A stretch of 38,654 nucleotides of DNA from Methanobacteriaceae archaeon (GCA_020854915.1 JAHKLT010000020.1:1-38654); one strand, 5' to 3'. Positions 17,693-27,542 are shown, counted from the stretch's first letter. A program made the numbers and translations. The notes: a model not told the origin generated them from the sequence alone.

Positions 17693-17757
17693 AACAAGGT
17701 GTCTGATTTATGTGAAATTTCCAACCAGATAAATTTCGCATAAAAGGACACATTGTT
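17693..17757. repeat. imperfect 27-bp inverted repeat (possible miniature element)
   Basis: Left arm 17693-17720 and right arm 17731-17757 are reverse complements at most positions: AACAA, GTGTC, then TTTATGTGAAATTT against TTTATGCGAAATTT. They flank a 10-nt centre CCAACCAGAT. It is much more GC-rich and better matched than the surroundings. It could be a short transposon relic or a strong RNA hairpin ending the upstream transcript. No target duplication is evident. Confidence 0.55.
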
Positions 17758-17946
17758 ATAAAAAAATTATTGAAATTTTAAATATTTTAAAGATACTTTT
17801 AATGTTTACGAATAAAAAAAATATTTCCATCAAATAAGTATATTTTTTAGAATTAAAAGATTTAAGATAATAAAAATTTATTATTTTAGCTAATTTTTTT
17901 TATTGTAGTCATATTTTTAAATATAATAATAACTTAAATTTAACTA

Positions 17947-17969
17947 TTTGAAATAATCCTTATTTCAAA
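17947..17969. repeat. 10-bp perfect hairpin upstream of ftsZ
   Basis: TTTGAAATAA and TTATTTCAAA pair perfectly around TCC. The site is about 190 bp upstream of ftsZ within the 538-bp gap 17619-18156. That gap has no open frame that I can support. It could be an operator or a leader hairpin. Confidence 0.35.
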
Positions 17970-18092
17970 AGAATAATACGTTAAGAGCATTTTTTCATTA
18001 ATTAATCAAAATTATAATTGTTATAGAAAATTTATAAGAAAATAAATTATTTATACAAAAAATAAGCTATTCTAATTATAATCATAGTTGCC

Positions 18093-18100
18093 TTTAAATA
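18093..18100 (+). promoter_or_regulatory. candidate TATA box for ftsZ
   Basis: TTTAAATA, preceded by a C/T step, lies 57 bp before the ftsZ GTG. Initiation about 25 nt downstream would give a leader of about 30-35 nt. In such AT-rich DNA this is only a candidate. Confidence 0.35.
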
Positions 18101-18156
18101 TTAGTTTATACAAAATTACTATTATATTTAATACAATTTTTATGCGGGGTTAATAC

Positions 18157-19299
18157 GTGAAATTTATAGACGATGCTATCAAAGAATCTGAAAAAAGAAT
18201 GGAAACCAGTTCTCCAGATAAAATATCTGCAGACTTAGACGATGAACTTATTGCTTTAATGGACAAAAGTAAAGCTAATATTTTTGTTGTAGGAACAGGT
18301 GGTGCTGGAAACAATACTATTTCAAGATTAAATGAAATAGGAGTTGAAGGAGCTAGTACCATAACAATAAATACTGATGCTCAAGATTTATTTTACAGTC
18401 AATCTACTAAAAAAATTCTTTTAGGAAGACAAACATGCGGAGGACTTGGTGCTGGTGGTGAACCGTCCGTTGGTGAAGAATGTGCTGAAGAAACCGAAGA
18501 TGAAATTAGAGATGAGCTTGAAGGTGCAGATATGGTATTTGTTACCTGTGGTTTAGGTGGAGGAACAGGAACTGGGTCTGCTCCAATAATCTCAAAATTA
18601 TCTAAAAAAGCAGGTGCTTTAACTGTAGCTGTTGCTACAATGCCTTTTTCAGCAGAAGGTATTAAAAGAAGAGAAAATGCAGAAAAAGGTTTAGAAAAAC
18701 TTAAAGCTAATGCAGATACCGTTATTGTAATTCCAAATGATAAACTTTTAGAAGTTGCACCTAATCTACCTATAAATAAAGCATTTATGGCCTCTGATGA
18801 AATTTTAGGAAGAGCAGTAAAAGGTATCACTGAATTAATTACTAAACAAGGATTAGTAAGTTTAGATTTCGCAGATATTAGAAGTATAATGGAAGGTTCA
18901 GGAATGGCAATGATAGGTATGGGCGAATCTGAATCAGGAGATAGAGCATTAGAATCTGTCCACGAAGCATTAAGTAGTCCTTTACTTGATATAGATATTT
19001 CTGATGCTAAAGGAGCTTTAATTAATATATCTGGTAGTTCTGACTTAACATTACATGAATCTGAAAAAATTGTGCAAATTGTAGCTGATAAATTAGATCC
19101 AGAAGCTAATATCATATGGGGAGCACAAATTGATGAAAACTTACAAAACACAATAAGAACTACAATAGTTGTTTCAGGAGTAAGATCACAATATACATTT
19201 AATAATAAACCAGAACCAGATGTAACTGAACCAACAACAGAACCACATTCTTCTAGTGATAGTAACGAATTGGATGATTTTATTGATGGGATCTTTTAA
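18157..19299 (+). CDS. ftsZ: cell division protein FtsZ
   Basis: 380 aa. The tubulin/FtsZ GTP-binding core has [16 protein letters not shown] (43-58), NTDAQDL and the signature GGGTGTG (134-140). The T7 catalytic loop is [12 protein letters not shown] variable acidic linker (340-370) leads to the C-terminal peptide [10 protein letters not shown], the site that binds membrane anchors. An N-terminal extension of about 35 residues is charged, as in archaeal FtsZ1. The start codon is GTG with only a weak GGGG upstream. It is the first gene of the conserved ftsZ-secE-spt5-L11-L1-L10-L12 order. Confidence 0.96.
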   Translation: MKFIDDAIKESEKRMETSSPDKISADLDDELIALMDKSKANIFVVGTGGAGNNTISRLNEIGVEGASTITINTDAQDLFYSQSTKKILLGRQTCGGLGAGGEPSVGEECAEETEDEIRDELEGADMVFVTCGLGGGTGTGSAPIISKLSKKAGALTVAVATMPFSAEGIKRRENAEKGLEKLKANADTVIVIPNDKLLEVAPNLPINKAFMASDEILGRAVKGITELITKQGLVSLDFADIRSIMEGSGMAMIGMGESESGDRALESVHEALSSPLLDIDISDAKGALINISGSSDLTLHESEKIVQIVADKLDPEANIIWGAQIDENLQNTIRTTIVVSGVRSQYTFNNKPEPDVTEPTTEPHSSSDSNELDDFIDGIF

Positions 19300-19431
19300 A
19301 CCCACATACTAATCATTCTATTTTTAACTTATTTTAAAACAGAAACTTATATAAATAAAATAAAATAAATTTAAATTATTTATTATTTTATTATAAAAAA
19401 TTTAATTAACATAACTATTTTCGGTATTTCA

Positions 19432-19611
19432 ATGAATGTCAAAGAAGAATTAAGCAAAACTATAAAAGATTGTAAAAGAGTATTAAGGATTTCAAAAAAA
19501 CCAACCAGTGAAGAATACATATCTTTTGCTAAAGTAACAGCTCTTGGGATAGTAATAATCGGAGTTATTGGATTCATAATAGTTCTTATAGGTCAATTAA
19601 TAGGATTATAA
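19432..19611 (+). CDS. secE: preprotein translocase subunit SecE (Sec61 gamma)
   Basis: 59 aa, a short gene lying between ftsZ and spt5. The amphipathic N-terminal helix (KEELSKTIKDCKRVLRIS) is followed by KKPTSEEYISFAKVTALG, the Sec61-gamma signature, and one membrane helix (about 38-58, IVIIGVIGFIIVLIGQ). It clamps the SecY channel. Size, motif and position between ftsZ and spt5 agree with other archaea. Confidence 0.92.
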   Translation: MNVKEELSKTIKDCKRVLRISKKPTSEEYISFAKVTALGIVIIGVIGFIIVLIGQLIGL

Positions 19612-19734
19612 AACAATAGCATTTATTAGTTTTTTTAATTTTTAATTAAAACTTAAAAATTTATTTTTAAGGAAAATACTCTAATTAGATTCTTTTAATT
19701 TTTAAATTTTATTTTTTAATAAGCTCATAAAAGA

Positions 19735-19761
19735 GTTTAAATACTACTTGATTCTTATATA
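19735..19761 (+). promoter_or_regulatory. candidate promoter of the spt5-ribosomal operon
   Basis: Within the 281-bp gap 19612-19892, AAAGAGTTTAAATAC (BRE-like then TATA) and CTTATATA 10 bp later are the best TATA candidates. Either would give a leader of about 105-125 nt before spt5. The remainder of the gap is featureless A/T. Confidence 0.35.
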
Positions 19762-19892
19762 ATAATATTATATAAATCTAATTTTTAAAATTTATATTTT
19801 TTTACTTAACTTTAATTTATATTGGATTTTATAATGAATTTTAATTTAACTTATAACTAAATAACAATTAGAAATACATAGGTGAATTTCTC

Positions 19893-20360
19893 ATGGAAGA
19901 TATTGAAAATTCTATATATGCTCTAAAAACATCCGCAGGACAAGAAAGGAATGTAGCTAGATTATTAGCTCGTAAATCCAAAGATAGTGGTGTTGGAATA
20001 TGTTCCATACTTGTACCTGAATCTTTAAAGGGGTATATATTAGTAGAGTCCTCAACAAAAATTGATATGCGGAATCCGGATATTAAAGTCCCACATTTAA
20101 GAGGTATTGTTGAAGGAAACAAAGATATAACTTTTGAAGAAGTTAAAAAATTCTTAAACCCAGAACCTATCATTTCATCCATACAAAAAGGAAGTATTGT
20201 TGAACTTGTTTCTGGTCCATTTAAAGGAGAAAGAGCCAAAGTAGTTCGTATAGACGAATCAAGAGAAGAAGTTGTTCTTGAGTTAATAGAAGCTGCAGTA
20301 CCTATTCCAGTTACTGTTAAAGCTGATCAGATTAGAATTATTCAGAAGGAGGCAGATTAA
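19893..20360 (+). CDS. spt5: transcription elongation factor Spt5 (NusG)
   Basis: 155 aa. The NGN domain comes first: [20 protein letters not shown], then [10 protein letters not shown] and [14 protein letters not shown] domain follows at about 98-150: [20 protein letters not shown]. With Spt4 it clamps RNA polymerase and links it to the ribosome. AGGTGA lies 8 nt before the ATG. The stop overlaps the ATG of L11, so the two are translationally coupled. Confidence 0.95.
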   Translation: MEDIENSIYALKTSAGQERNVARLLARKSKDSGVGICSILVPESLKGYILVESSTKIDMRNPDIKVPHLRGIVEGNKDITFEEVKKFLNPEPIISSIQKGSIVELVSGPFKGERAKVVRIDESREEVVLELIEAAVPIPVTVKADQIRIIQKEAD

Positions 20361-20842
20361 TGGCAAAAGATACTGTTGAAATCCTAATTGAAGGAGGGAG
20401 TGCTACTCCTGGACCACCATTAGGCCCTGCATTAGGACCTCATGGGGTTAACATGATGTTAGTAGTTGATGAAATTAATATCAAAAGTTCTGACTTTAAA
20501 GGAATGAAAGTGCCTGTTAAAATACATATTGACAGTGAAACTAAGGACTTTGAAGTAGAAATTGGTACACCACCAACTACATCATTAATTATGGAAAAAC
20601 TCAACATAGAAAAAGCTTCACATGAACCAGGTACTGATATGGTTGCAGATTTATCTGTTGAAGAAGCTTTAAAAATAGCTAGAATGAAATTTGATTCATT
20701 ACTTGCTAATGACTACAAGCATGGTACTAAAGAAGTCATGGGTACTTGCGTAAGTATGGGTATTACAGTAGATGGAAAAGACCCTCGTGATGCTCAAAAA
20801 GCAGTTGATGCTGGTGAGTATGACGATATTTTAGTAGAATAA
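20360..20842 (+). CDS. rpl11: large ribosomal subunit protein uL11
   Basis: 160 aa. The N-terminal domain carries [20 protein letters not shown], the uL11 hallmark. The C-terminal RNA-binding domain binds the GTPase-associated region of 23S r[23 protein letters not shown] and [17 protein letters not shown] are typical of archaea. AAGGAGG immediately upstream is a very strong ribosome binding site, located in the end of spt5. A 159-nt structured gap separates it from L1. Confidence 0.97.
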   Translation: MAKDTVEILIEGGSATPGPPLGPALGPHGVNMMLVVDEINIKSSDFKGMKVPVKIHIDSETKDFEVEIGTPPTTSLIMEKLNIEKASHEPGTDMVADLSVEEALKIARMKFDSLLANDYKHGTKEVMGTCVSMGITVDGKDPRDAQKAVDAGEYDDILVE

Positions 20843-20866
20843 CTTTCTACTATATTTTATATTAAA

Positions 20867-20998
20867 TTCAGTGTATATGATATTATAATATTTTATTATA
20901 ATGGATATACTGATTATGTTCATGAATTAGTATAGATTCTATTTTTAATCGATACTCATGAAACCAAAATTCCACTGAACTAAGGTTCATGGAGGATT
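20867..20998 (+). promoter_or_regulatory. structured RNA leader between L11 and L1
   Basis: The RNA can form P1, TTCAGTG (20867-20873) with CACTGAA (20973-20979). Inside, P2 is GTATAT (20873-20878) with ATATAC (20905-20910) topped by ATTATAAT pairs (20882-20889 with 20895-20902). P3 is TTCATGA (20919-20925) with TCATGAA (20956-20962) plus GTAT/ATAC. A second TTCATG (20986-20991), next to the L1 ribosome binding site GGAGGA (20991-20996), can replace the first in pairing with CATGAA (20957-20962). This allows an on/off switch. It was found by eye and has not been energy-tested. Confidence 0.45.
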
Positions 20999-21001
20999 TA
21001 T

Positions 21002-21640
21002 ATGACACAAGATGTATTAGAAGCGGTGAAGAAGGCAAAAGAACAGTCAAAGCCGAGGAACTTCACACAATCTATTGATATTATTATTAATGTCAAAGAT
21101 TTAGATGTCCAAAAACCGGAAAATAGGTTTGATGAGGAAGTTACTCTTCCTAACGGCCGTGGCAAAAATGTTAAAATTGGAGTCATAGCTGATGGGGAAC
21201 TCACAGTTCAAGCTAAAAATGCTGGTGTCGATCTTGTAATAACTAAAGCAGAATTAGAAGAGTTAGGTAAAGAAAGGAAAAAAGCTAAAAAAGCGGCTAA
21301 TTCCATTGATTTCTTTATTGCTCAAGCAGATATGATGCCACAAGTTGGTAGATTTTTAGGTCCAGTTCTTGGTCCTCGTAAAAAAATGCCTAAACCTGTA
21401 CCTGCATCTATCAAATTAGAGCCACTTTTAGAAAGGTTAGGAAATACTGTTAAAGTAGGTATTAAATCTCAACCTTCTATTCAAGTTATAGTTGGAACTC
21501 AAGATATGACAGATGAGCAAATAGCTGAAAATATTGAAGCTGTTCTTACAATCTTAGACCGCCACTTAGAGAAAGGAAGAAATCAAATAAAATCCATGTT
21601 TATTAAAACAACAATGGGCCCAATAGAGAGGATGATCTAA
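21002..21640 (+). CDS. rpl1: large ribosomal subunit protein uL1
   Basis: 212 aa. It starts [20 protein letters not shown], then [33 protein letters not shown] and [20 protein letters not shown], all standard archaeal L1. It forms the mobile L1 stalk at the E site and in archaea also represses its own mRNA. GGAGGA lies 5 nt before the ATG. The first 65 nt of the gene hold a hairpin matching the archaeal L1-binding site. The stop overlaps the L10 start. Confidence 0.97.
   Translation: MTQDVLEAVKKAKEQSKPRNFTQSIDIIINVKDLDVQKPENRFDEEVTLPNGRGKNVKIGVIADGELTVQAKNAGVDLVITKAELEELGKERKKAKKAANSIDFFIAQADMMPQVGRFLGPVLGPRKKMPKPVPASIKLEPLLERLGNTVKVGIKSQPSIQVIVGTQDMTDEQIAENIEAVLTILDRHLEKGRNQIKSMFIKTTMGPIERMI
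21026..21066 (+). promoter_or_regulatory. L1 autoregulatory binding site in the rpl1 mRNA
   Basis: Starting 24 nt after the A of the ATG, GTGAAG (21026-21031) pairs with CTTCAC (21061-21066), and GGC (21034-21036) pairs with GCC (21052-21054). They leave an asymmetric loop of AA on one side and GAGGAA on the other. This is the layout of the L1 site on 23S rRNA and of the Methanococcus L1 mRNA site as I recall it. The codons used here (GCG, GTG, AAG, CAG, CCG, AGG, AAC, TTC) are unusual for this AT-rich genome, which indicates selection on the RNA. Confidence 0.75.
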
Positions 21641-22659
21641 TGGCTCATGTTGCTGAATGGAAAAAAGAAGAAGTTAATGAGATAAAAGGTTTAATAGACA
21701 CTTATGAAGTAGTAGGTATTGTAGATTTATTAAATATTCCTGCAAAACAACTTCAAGAAATGAGAAGAAGCCTTAATGGCAAAGCTATTATAAGAATGTC
21801 TAAGAAAAATCTTATTGATTTAGCTCTTAAAGATTGTAATACTGGTAAAAAAAATATTGTTGATTTATCAGAACATATGAATGGGCAAGTAGCTATTATT
21901 GCTACAGAAATGAATCCTTTTAAATTATTTAAAATATTGGAAAATAATAAAACAGCAGCTCCTGCAAAACCAGGTTCAATAGCTACTGATGATATTATTA
22001 TCCCTGAAGGAGACACTGGTTTTGAACCAGGACCATTTTTAGGTGAATTACAACAAATTGGTATACCCGCAAGAATTGATAAAGGAAAAATTGTTGTTTC
22101 AGAGGAACATGTTCTTGTAAAAGAAAATGAAAAAATATCCAAAGAAGTAGCTTCAACTTTATCAAGAATGGATATCAATCCAATGGAAGTAGGAATTGAT
22201 TTAAAAGCAGTTTATGAAGATAATGCTGTTTATACAACAGATGTGCTTGAAATTGATGAAAGTAAAACACTTACAGATATTCAAAACGCATTTTCAAATG
22301 CATTCAACTTATCAGTTAATGCAGCGATCCCTACAAAAGAAACTATTTCAACCATTATTAAACTTGCTCATACAAAAGCATTTAATGTTGCCATGGAATC
22401 TGGCGATATTAATTCAAAGACTTCTGACTTATTAATAACTTTAGCTCACAATAAAATGTTATCTTTAGCTTCACTAATAGCTGAAGAAAAACATGCTTTA
22501 GATGAAGAATTAAAAGAAAAATTATCAAAAGTACTTGCAACTCCTGCAGTTTCTGATAATAAATCTAAAGATGATGAGCCTGAAGAAAAAAAGGAAGAAG
22601 AAGAGGAAGAAGATAATGAAGAAGAAGCAGCAGCAGGATTAGGTGCTCTGTTTGGCTAG
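21640..22659 (+). CDS. rpl10: large ribosomal subunit protein uL10 (P0 stalk base)
   Basis: 339 aa. The N-terminal rRNA-binding domain ([20 protein letters not shown], then [20 protein letters not shown]) and the archaeal insertion domain around [20 protein letters not shown] are present. Helices at about 235-300 bind L12 dimers. The C-terminus is an acidic run ending GLGALFG, the same tail as L12, which recruits translation GTPases. GAGGATGATC lies just before the ATG inside the end of L1; the ATG overlaps the L1 stop. Confidence 0.96.
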   Translation: MAHVAEWKKEEVNEIKGLIDTYEVVGIVDLLNIPAKQLQEMRRSLNGKAIIRMSKKNLIDLALKDCNTGKKNIVDLSEHMNGQVAIIATEMNPFKLFKILENNKTAAPAKPGSIATDDIIIPEGDTGFEPGPFLGELQQIGIPARIDKGKIVVSEEHVLVKENEKISKEVASTLSRMDINPMEVGIDLKAVYEDNAVYTTDVLEIDESKTLTDIQNAFSNAFNLSVNAAIPTKETISTIIKLAHTKAFNVAMESGDINSKTSDLLITLAHNKMLSLASLIAEEKHALDEELKEKLSKVLATPAVSDNKSKDDEPEEKKEEEEEEDNEEEAAAGLGALFG

Positions 22660-22727
22660 TCAAATTATCAAATTTTTAATTTTAAAAACTAATCTATTCA
22701 AATTTAATAAAAAAATATGGTGATAAC

Positions 22728-23036
22728 ATGGAATATATATATGCGGCAATGATTTTGCATACTACAGATAAAGACATTAATGAAGAAAATGTTAAGAGTA
22801 TTATAGAAGCAGCTGATATTGAAGCTGATGATGCTAGAATTAAAGCTTTAATTGCAGCTTTAGAAGATGTGGATATTGAAGAAGCTATGGAAACTACAGC
22901 TATGGCAGCAGCTCCTGCAACTCCTGCAGCATCTGAAGAAGAAGTTGAAGAAGAAGTTGAAGAGGAAGAAGAAGAGGAAGATGAAGAAGAAGCTGAAGAA
23001 GAAGCAGCTGCTGGTTTAGGTGCTTTATTCGGATAG
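22728..23036 (+). CDS. rpl12: ribosomal protein P1 (archaeal L12)
   Basis: 102 aa. The N-terminal helical dimerisation domain is [20 protein letters not shown] to EDVDIEEAM. An Ala/Pro hinge and a long Glu/Asp stretch lead to GLGALFG. Several copies bind L10 to form the stalk that recruits EF1A and EF2. GGTGAT lies 5 nt before the ATG. It is 68 bp after L10 and last in the operon, followed by T-rich terminator tracts. Confidence 0.96.
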   Translation: MEYIYAAMILHTTDKDINEENVKSIIEAADIEADDARIKALIAALEDVDIEEAMETTAMAAAPATPAASEEEVEEEVEEEEEEEDEEEAEEEAAAGLGALFG

Positions 23037-23047
23037 ATTCAATCTAT

Positions 23048-23090
23048 CTTTCTTTTTTATTATTTTTTATATACTATTTTTAGTTTTTTT
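23048..23090 (+). terminator. T-rich terminator after rpl12
   Basis: Three successive runs of six or seven T lie within 55 bp of the rpl12 stop, the usual archaeal intrinsic terminator form. There is no stable stem. Confidence 0.5.
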
Positions 23091-23192
23091 CAAATATAAC
23101 ATCTAGATTTTCAAATTTTTTAAATATTATCATTATAATAACTAATTTTTATTCACTTACATTAAAAAATAATAAAGAAAATCCAATGAACA

Positions 23193-23327
23193 ATGCTAAA
23201 ATCATCTTCACTTAATAACAATGAATATATTAAATACACTAATAATAATGGTGTTGCTACTATAAATACTGATTTTAAACAGTATTATCAATCCAAACTT
23301 CACATTGTTTTAATACAGTTTTCATAG
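23193..23327 (+). pseudogene. possible adhesin-like protein remnant
   Basis: A 44-codon frame contains YTNNNGVATINTDF, which resembles the end of an Ig-like repeat in methanobacterial adhesin-like proteins. It has no ribosome binding site, ends quickly, and its second half overlaps the 3' end of hsdR on the other strand. It could be a scrap of a large surface-protein gene, or chance. Confidence 0.25.
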
Positions 23328-26292
23328 CGCATTCTAATCCTTCAGGAGGATAGTCATATTTTTTAAGTAATCTTTTAATAGTTACTCTCATTTTTGCCCT
23401 TGCACTCTTTTTTTCTTTCCAATCAATAGTTCTATTTTCTCTTAAACTTTCAGTTAACTCTTGAGTAATTTTAACCAAATCTGAATCATTATAAAAATCT
23501 TTAATATTTTCTGGCTTTGTGATTGCATCATAGAAAGCTAATTCTTCTGTAGTTAATCCTAAATCATTTCCTTTATCATGTTCATCTTTAATATTTTTAG
23601 CAATATTCATTAATTCTTCAATAACTTCTTCATTAGATATGTGCCCATTAATATAGTTATTCATAACTTTTTTAAGCATGGAAGAGAATTGTTCTGATTT
23701 AACAAGATTTGTTCCGGTGAAAACATTAATTTCTTCGTTTAATAGTTTTTCTAATAATTTTATAGCTAGGTTTTCTTCTTTCATTACTGCAATTCTTGCT
23801 AAAAAGTCAGGATCAAATAAAGATACTTCATCTTTAACATCAGAAAATAAATTAATTACTCCTTCACTTTTTATAGATTGTTTTAATAATTCATTTATAC
23901 CATTATTTATTTCTTTAAGTGATAAGTGTCCTTTTGATGTGATTCTTGTAAGTAATATTCGGACTGATTCGAAAAATGCTGCTTCAAATCTTTCTTTTTC
24001 AGTAGCTATGCTTCTACAAAGTGAAAGTGATTGTTTTAGCATTAAAGCTTCTTTAATAAATGTTTCTTGAGTTTTTTCTTTTTTTGGTTGTTCAAAGAAA
24101 TTCACTGCTCCTTGAATAGCTTTAGCTCTTTTTAGATTATCTTCACCAAAAAAGTCAGAATAATCAAAACCATGTATTTGATCTTGACAAATATGAAGTT
24201 TTTCTTGGAATAATGGATATGCTTTCTTAGCAATGTCCATATCACCATATTCTTTTTGATCTCTTTCAGTATATTCACTCATAGCTTTCCTGAGAGCTGA
24301 TGAAATACCAATATAATCAACTATTAAACCGCCTGTTTTACCTTTAAAAACACGATTTACTCTGGCTATTGCTTGCATTAAATTATGTCCTTGCATTGGT
24401 TTGAATATATACATTGTTGATAGTGATGGAACATCAAATCCAGTAAGCCACATATCAACTACAATAGCTATTTTTAATGGGTCTTCATCATCTTTAAATT
24501 TATTTGATAGTTCCTGTTTATCTGTTTTTGTCCCTATAATATCATGCCATTCTTCTGGATCATTATTAGATCCTGTCATTACAACTTTAACTTTTTCATT
24601 CCAACTTGGTTCGAGTTCTAGAATTTTTTTATATATTTTCATTGCAATTGATCTGGAATATGCAACAATCATTGCTTTACCACTAAGTTCATATTGCCTA
24701 TTATTTTTGTAATGGTTTATGATATCTTTACATAGTGAATCAATTGTTTCAGGTGATCCAAGTATTGATTCCATTCTACTTAATTCTTTTTTACTTTTTT
24801 CAATATCGCGCCTTGTGGCTTTTAAAGATAATATATCATATTCTTTATCTATTTTATCTAAAACTTCTTCATCAAGATTAAGTTTTATAGCTCTACTTTC
24901 ATAATGTATAGGTACTGTTGCTCCATCTTCTACAGATTGAGTCATATCATATATGTCAATATAATTACCAAAAACTGCTTGTGTACTTTTATCTTTCTTT
25001 GAAATTGGAGTTCCAGTAAAACCTATATAAGTCGCATTAGGAAGAGCATTTCTAATTTTACGTGCAGCACCTATTTTAATTTCACCAGTTTCCAGATTTA
25101 CATTCTCATCTAAACCATATTGACTTCTATGAGCTTCATCTGATATAACAACAACATCCCTTCTATCAGTTAATGGTTCATCAGATTCTTCAAATTTTTG
25201 CATTGTAGTAAAAAAGATACCATTAGCTTTATGATCATTTAATAATTTTTTAAGATTATTTCTACTTGTAGCCTTCTTTGGTGTTTGTCTTAAAAAATCA
25301 GATGCTTTACTAAATTGAGAATATAATTGTTCATCTAAATCATTTCTATCTGTAACAATTACAAAAGTAGGACTATCTAATTTGTCTTGAAGTTTTTTAA
25401 CATAGAACACCATTGATAAAGATTTTCCACTACCTTGAGTATGCCAAAACACTCCACCTTTACCATCACTTTTAATTGCATCTTCAGTTCTTGAAATTGC
25501 TTTATTAACTGCAAAGTATTGATGATATCCTGCAAGTATTTTAATATATTTACCATGATCTTTAGAATATAAATTAAAATATTTTAATATATCTAAAAAC
25601 CTACTTTTATCAAAGATTCCTTCAAAAAATACATCAAAATCGGCATATTGTGTATTTTCATAATTTCCATCTGTAGTTTTCCATTCCATAAATCTATCTT
25701 CAGGAGAAGTTATAGTTCCTGCTTTTGATGTTGAAAAATCACTCATTACACAAAATGCATTATAAACAAATAAAGAAGGAATTTCTTTCATATATTTTTT
25801 AAGTTGCCTATATGCAGATTATGCATCTGTATTTTCATTTGAAGGGGATTTAAGTTCAATTACAACAAGAGGAATTCCATTTACAAATACAACTACATCA
25901 GGTCTTTTAACAGCTTTATCTTTAACAGTCCATTGATTAATTACAGTAAAATCATTGTTATTTGTGTTTTCATAATCAATTAATTTAACTAATTCAGTTT
26001 TTTCTTCATTATTTTCTAAATAATTTACAGCTATTCCATTTTGTAAATATTCTGTGAAAGTACTATTTCGCTCTTCAATACTTCCAAAATCAATATTTTT
26101 AAGTTTTTCAATAGCTGCATTAATAGCTTCCTGATTTTTACCTTTATTAATATTATTTAGACTAATTTCTAGTTGTGGATGATATAAAGGATTTGTGTAA
26201 TCTCTTTCAATATCATGTCCTAATTGACAATTATAATTTAAGTTTGAAAACAATTGCAATATAGTATCTTCATATGAATCTTCATTGTAAAT
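23275..26292 (-). pseudogene. hsdR: type I restriction enzyme R subunit, broken
   Basis: Read through one stop, the gene would encode about 1,000 residues, normal for HsdR. The N-terminal piece has the nuclease motif RPDVVVFVNGIPLVVIELK. A TAA at 25819-25821 follows ENTDA; the frame continues as SAYRQLKKYMKEIPSLF, so one base change explains the break. The C-terminal piece has Walker A HTQGSGKS, DEAHRSQYG and the SF2 helicase motifs. No ATG, GTG or TTG fits the N-terminus: the conserved sequence starts at YNEDSYE, with AAGGAGAGG six bases before an ATT codon at 26290-26292. TTG at 26257 or ATG at 25791 could give fragments. The split parts the nuclease from the motor, so restriction is probably lost. 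Confidence 0.85.
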
Positions 26293-26351
26293 GGAAATCC
26301 TCTCCTTAAATTATAATATAGTATGAATAATATAAATATTAATTTATATTA

Positions 26352-27509
26352 TTAAATTTCTACTTTTGATACATCTATTTCTCCAGACATTAATTTTGGT
26401 AAAAGAATATCTCTTAATTTAGTTAATTTCTTGTTTTCATAAGTATTTATGTTAATTTTTTGCATAAAATTATTACATAAATCTTCAAATTTCATTAGAA
26501 CATTGTGTGAAGGTAAAATAATTTCAATTTCTTTAATTATCTTTTGTGAAATTAATGGTTGTGTTGATCCTATATTTAATGAATCATAATTAATTAGCTT
26601 AAGGATTTGATATACAAAGTTATAATAGTTGCTTTTTATAACTAATGTATTGTCTGAGGGGAATGATTTATTATATTTTCTTTGAACAATACCTAATGTG
26701 CCTACTCTACCAATAATTAGTATTTTATTATTATATAACTCCTCATTAGTATATCCCATTATATTACTAGCTCCTATTATCGGGACATTAAATTCATTAT
26801 TTTTTATTTCAGATTTACAAAAAGGTCTTTTTCCACTAGTAATTTCAATAATTTCTTCCAATTTAATTATTTCAAAAGTTTTAGGAATTTTTCCCCATTT
26901 TGAATCCTTAAAATTCTCTTTTTTAATATTTTCAAATTTTACAAATAAATATATAAAAATTTCTTTCATAATATTTTCTAAATTTTGATTTATCTTTTCA
27001 TTTAATTCAATTTTATTATCTATACTCATTAGTATACTACTAATATTTTTTTGAATTTTTAAAGAAGGTAAATTTATAAATATATTTTTAAAAGATTTTC
27101 CAGATATTTCTTGGAATGTGGAACCACTAGCATGGTTTTTTATAGTAGTCATGTTATTTTTTAACCAGTAATAAAAAAAAATATAATCACAAATTTGATT
27201 ATCACAAACCACACTTTTAAACCCTTGGTTTGTTGATAGTTCATTGTTTGCTATAGCTACATATCCAATAGGTGCTCTAGATGTTAATAAAACAGTATTT
27301 TTTGGCAATAATTTTGCACTAGAATTTTTTAATCCTTGTTTAGAAATATTTCTTTCACCTATAGAAATATACATATAAACATAATTTGATAAATCTTTAG
27401 GAGTTAACCAACTAATATTACCTCCCCAATAATCATTTATTTTTGTTGATGGAGTTCCACCTGAAACAATTTTCCCTATGTCTTTTATTTTATATTTTTT
27501 AAATTCCAT
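26352..27509 (-). CDS. hsdS: type I restriction-modification specificity subunit HsdS
   Basis: 385 aa with two target recognition domains. TRD1 begins KYKIKDIGKIVSGGTPSTKI with YWGGNISWLTPKDLS. A central conserved helix (NISSILMSIDNKIELNEKIN) follows. TRD2 begins IIKLEEIIEITSGKRPF and ends with a second helix region. The two TRDs are unlike each other, so the target should be an asymmetric bipartite site. It determines where HsdM methylates and where HsdR would cut. It lies 33 bp after hsdM on the same strand and appears intact. Base composition is like its neighbours. Confidence 0.9.
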   Translation of the reverse strand: MEFKKYKIKDIGKIVSGGTPSTKINDYWGGNISWLTPKDLSNYVYMYISIGERNISKQGLKNSSAKLLPKNTVLLTSRAPIGYVAIANNELSTNQGFKSVVCDNQICDYIFFYYWLKNNMTTIKNHASGSTFQEISGKSFKNIFINLPSLKIQKNISSILMSIDNKIELNEKINQNLENIMKEIFIYLFVKFENIKKENFKDSKWGKIPKTFEIIKLEEIIEITSGKRPFCKSEIKNNEFNVPIIGASNIMGYTNEELYNNKILIIGRVGTLGIVQRKYNKSFPSDNTLVIKSNYYNFVYQILKLINYDSLNIGSTQPLISQKIIKEIEIILPSHNVLMKFEDLCNNFMQKININTYENKKLTKLRDILLPKLMSGEIDVSKVEI

Positions 27510-27542
27510 AATATCAGCAAATTATTTTTAATAATAGTTAAG

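Noticed and set aside
18399-19151. 250-codon frame antisense to ftsZ
   Set aside because: Its composition is the complement of FtsZ codons, no ribosome binding site is present, and ftsZ on the other strand is unmistakable.
19383-19577. Minus-strand frame between ftsZ and spt5
   Set aside because: It is the shadow of secE, which is read on the plus strand at 19432-19611 with clear Sec61-gamma features.
22214-22435. Plus-strand frame inside rpl10
   Set aside because: It is out of frame within a conserved ribosomal protein and shows no family resemblance.
25791-26259. Two separate small genes forming a split HsdR
   Set aside because: The frame is continuous, there is no ribosome binding site before the second piece, and one base change restores a normal gene.
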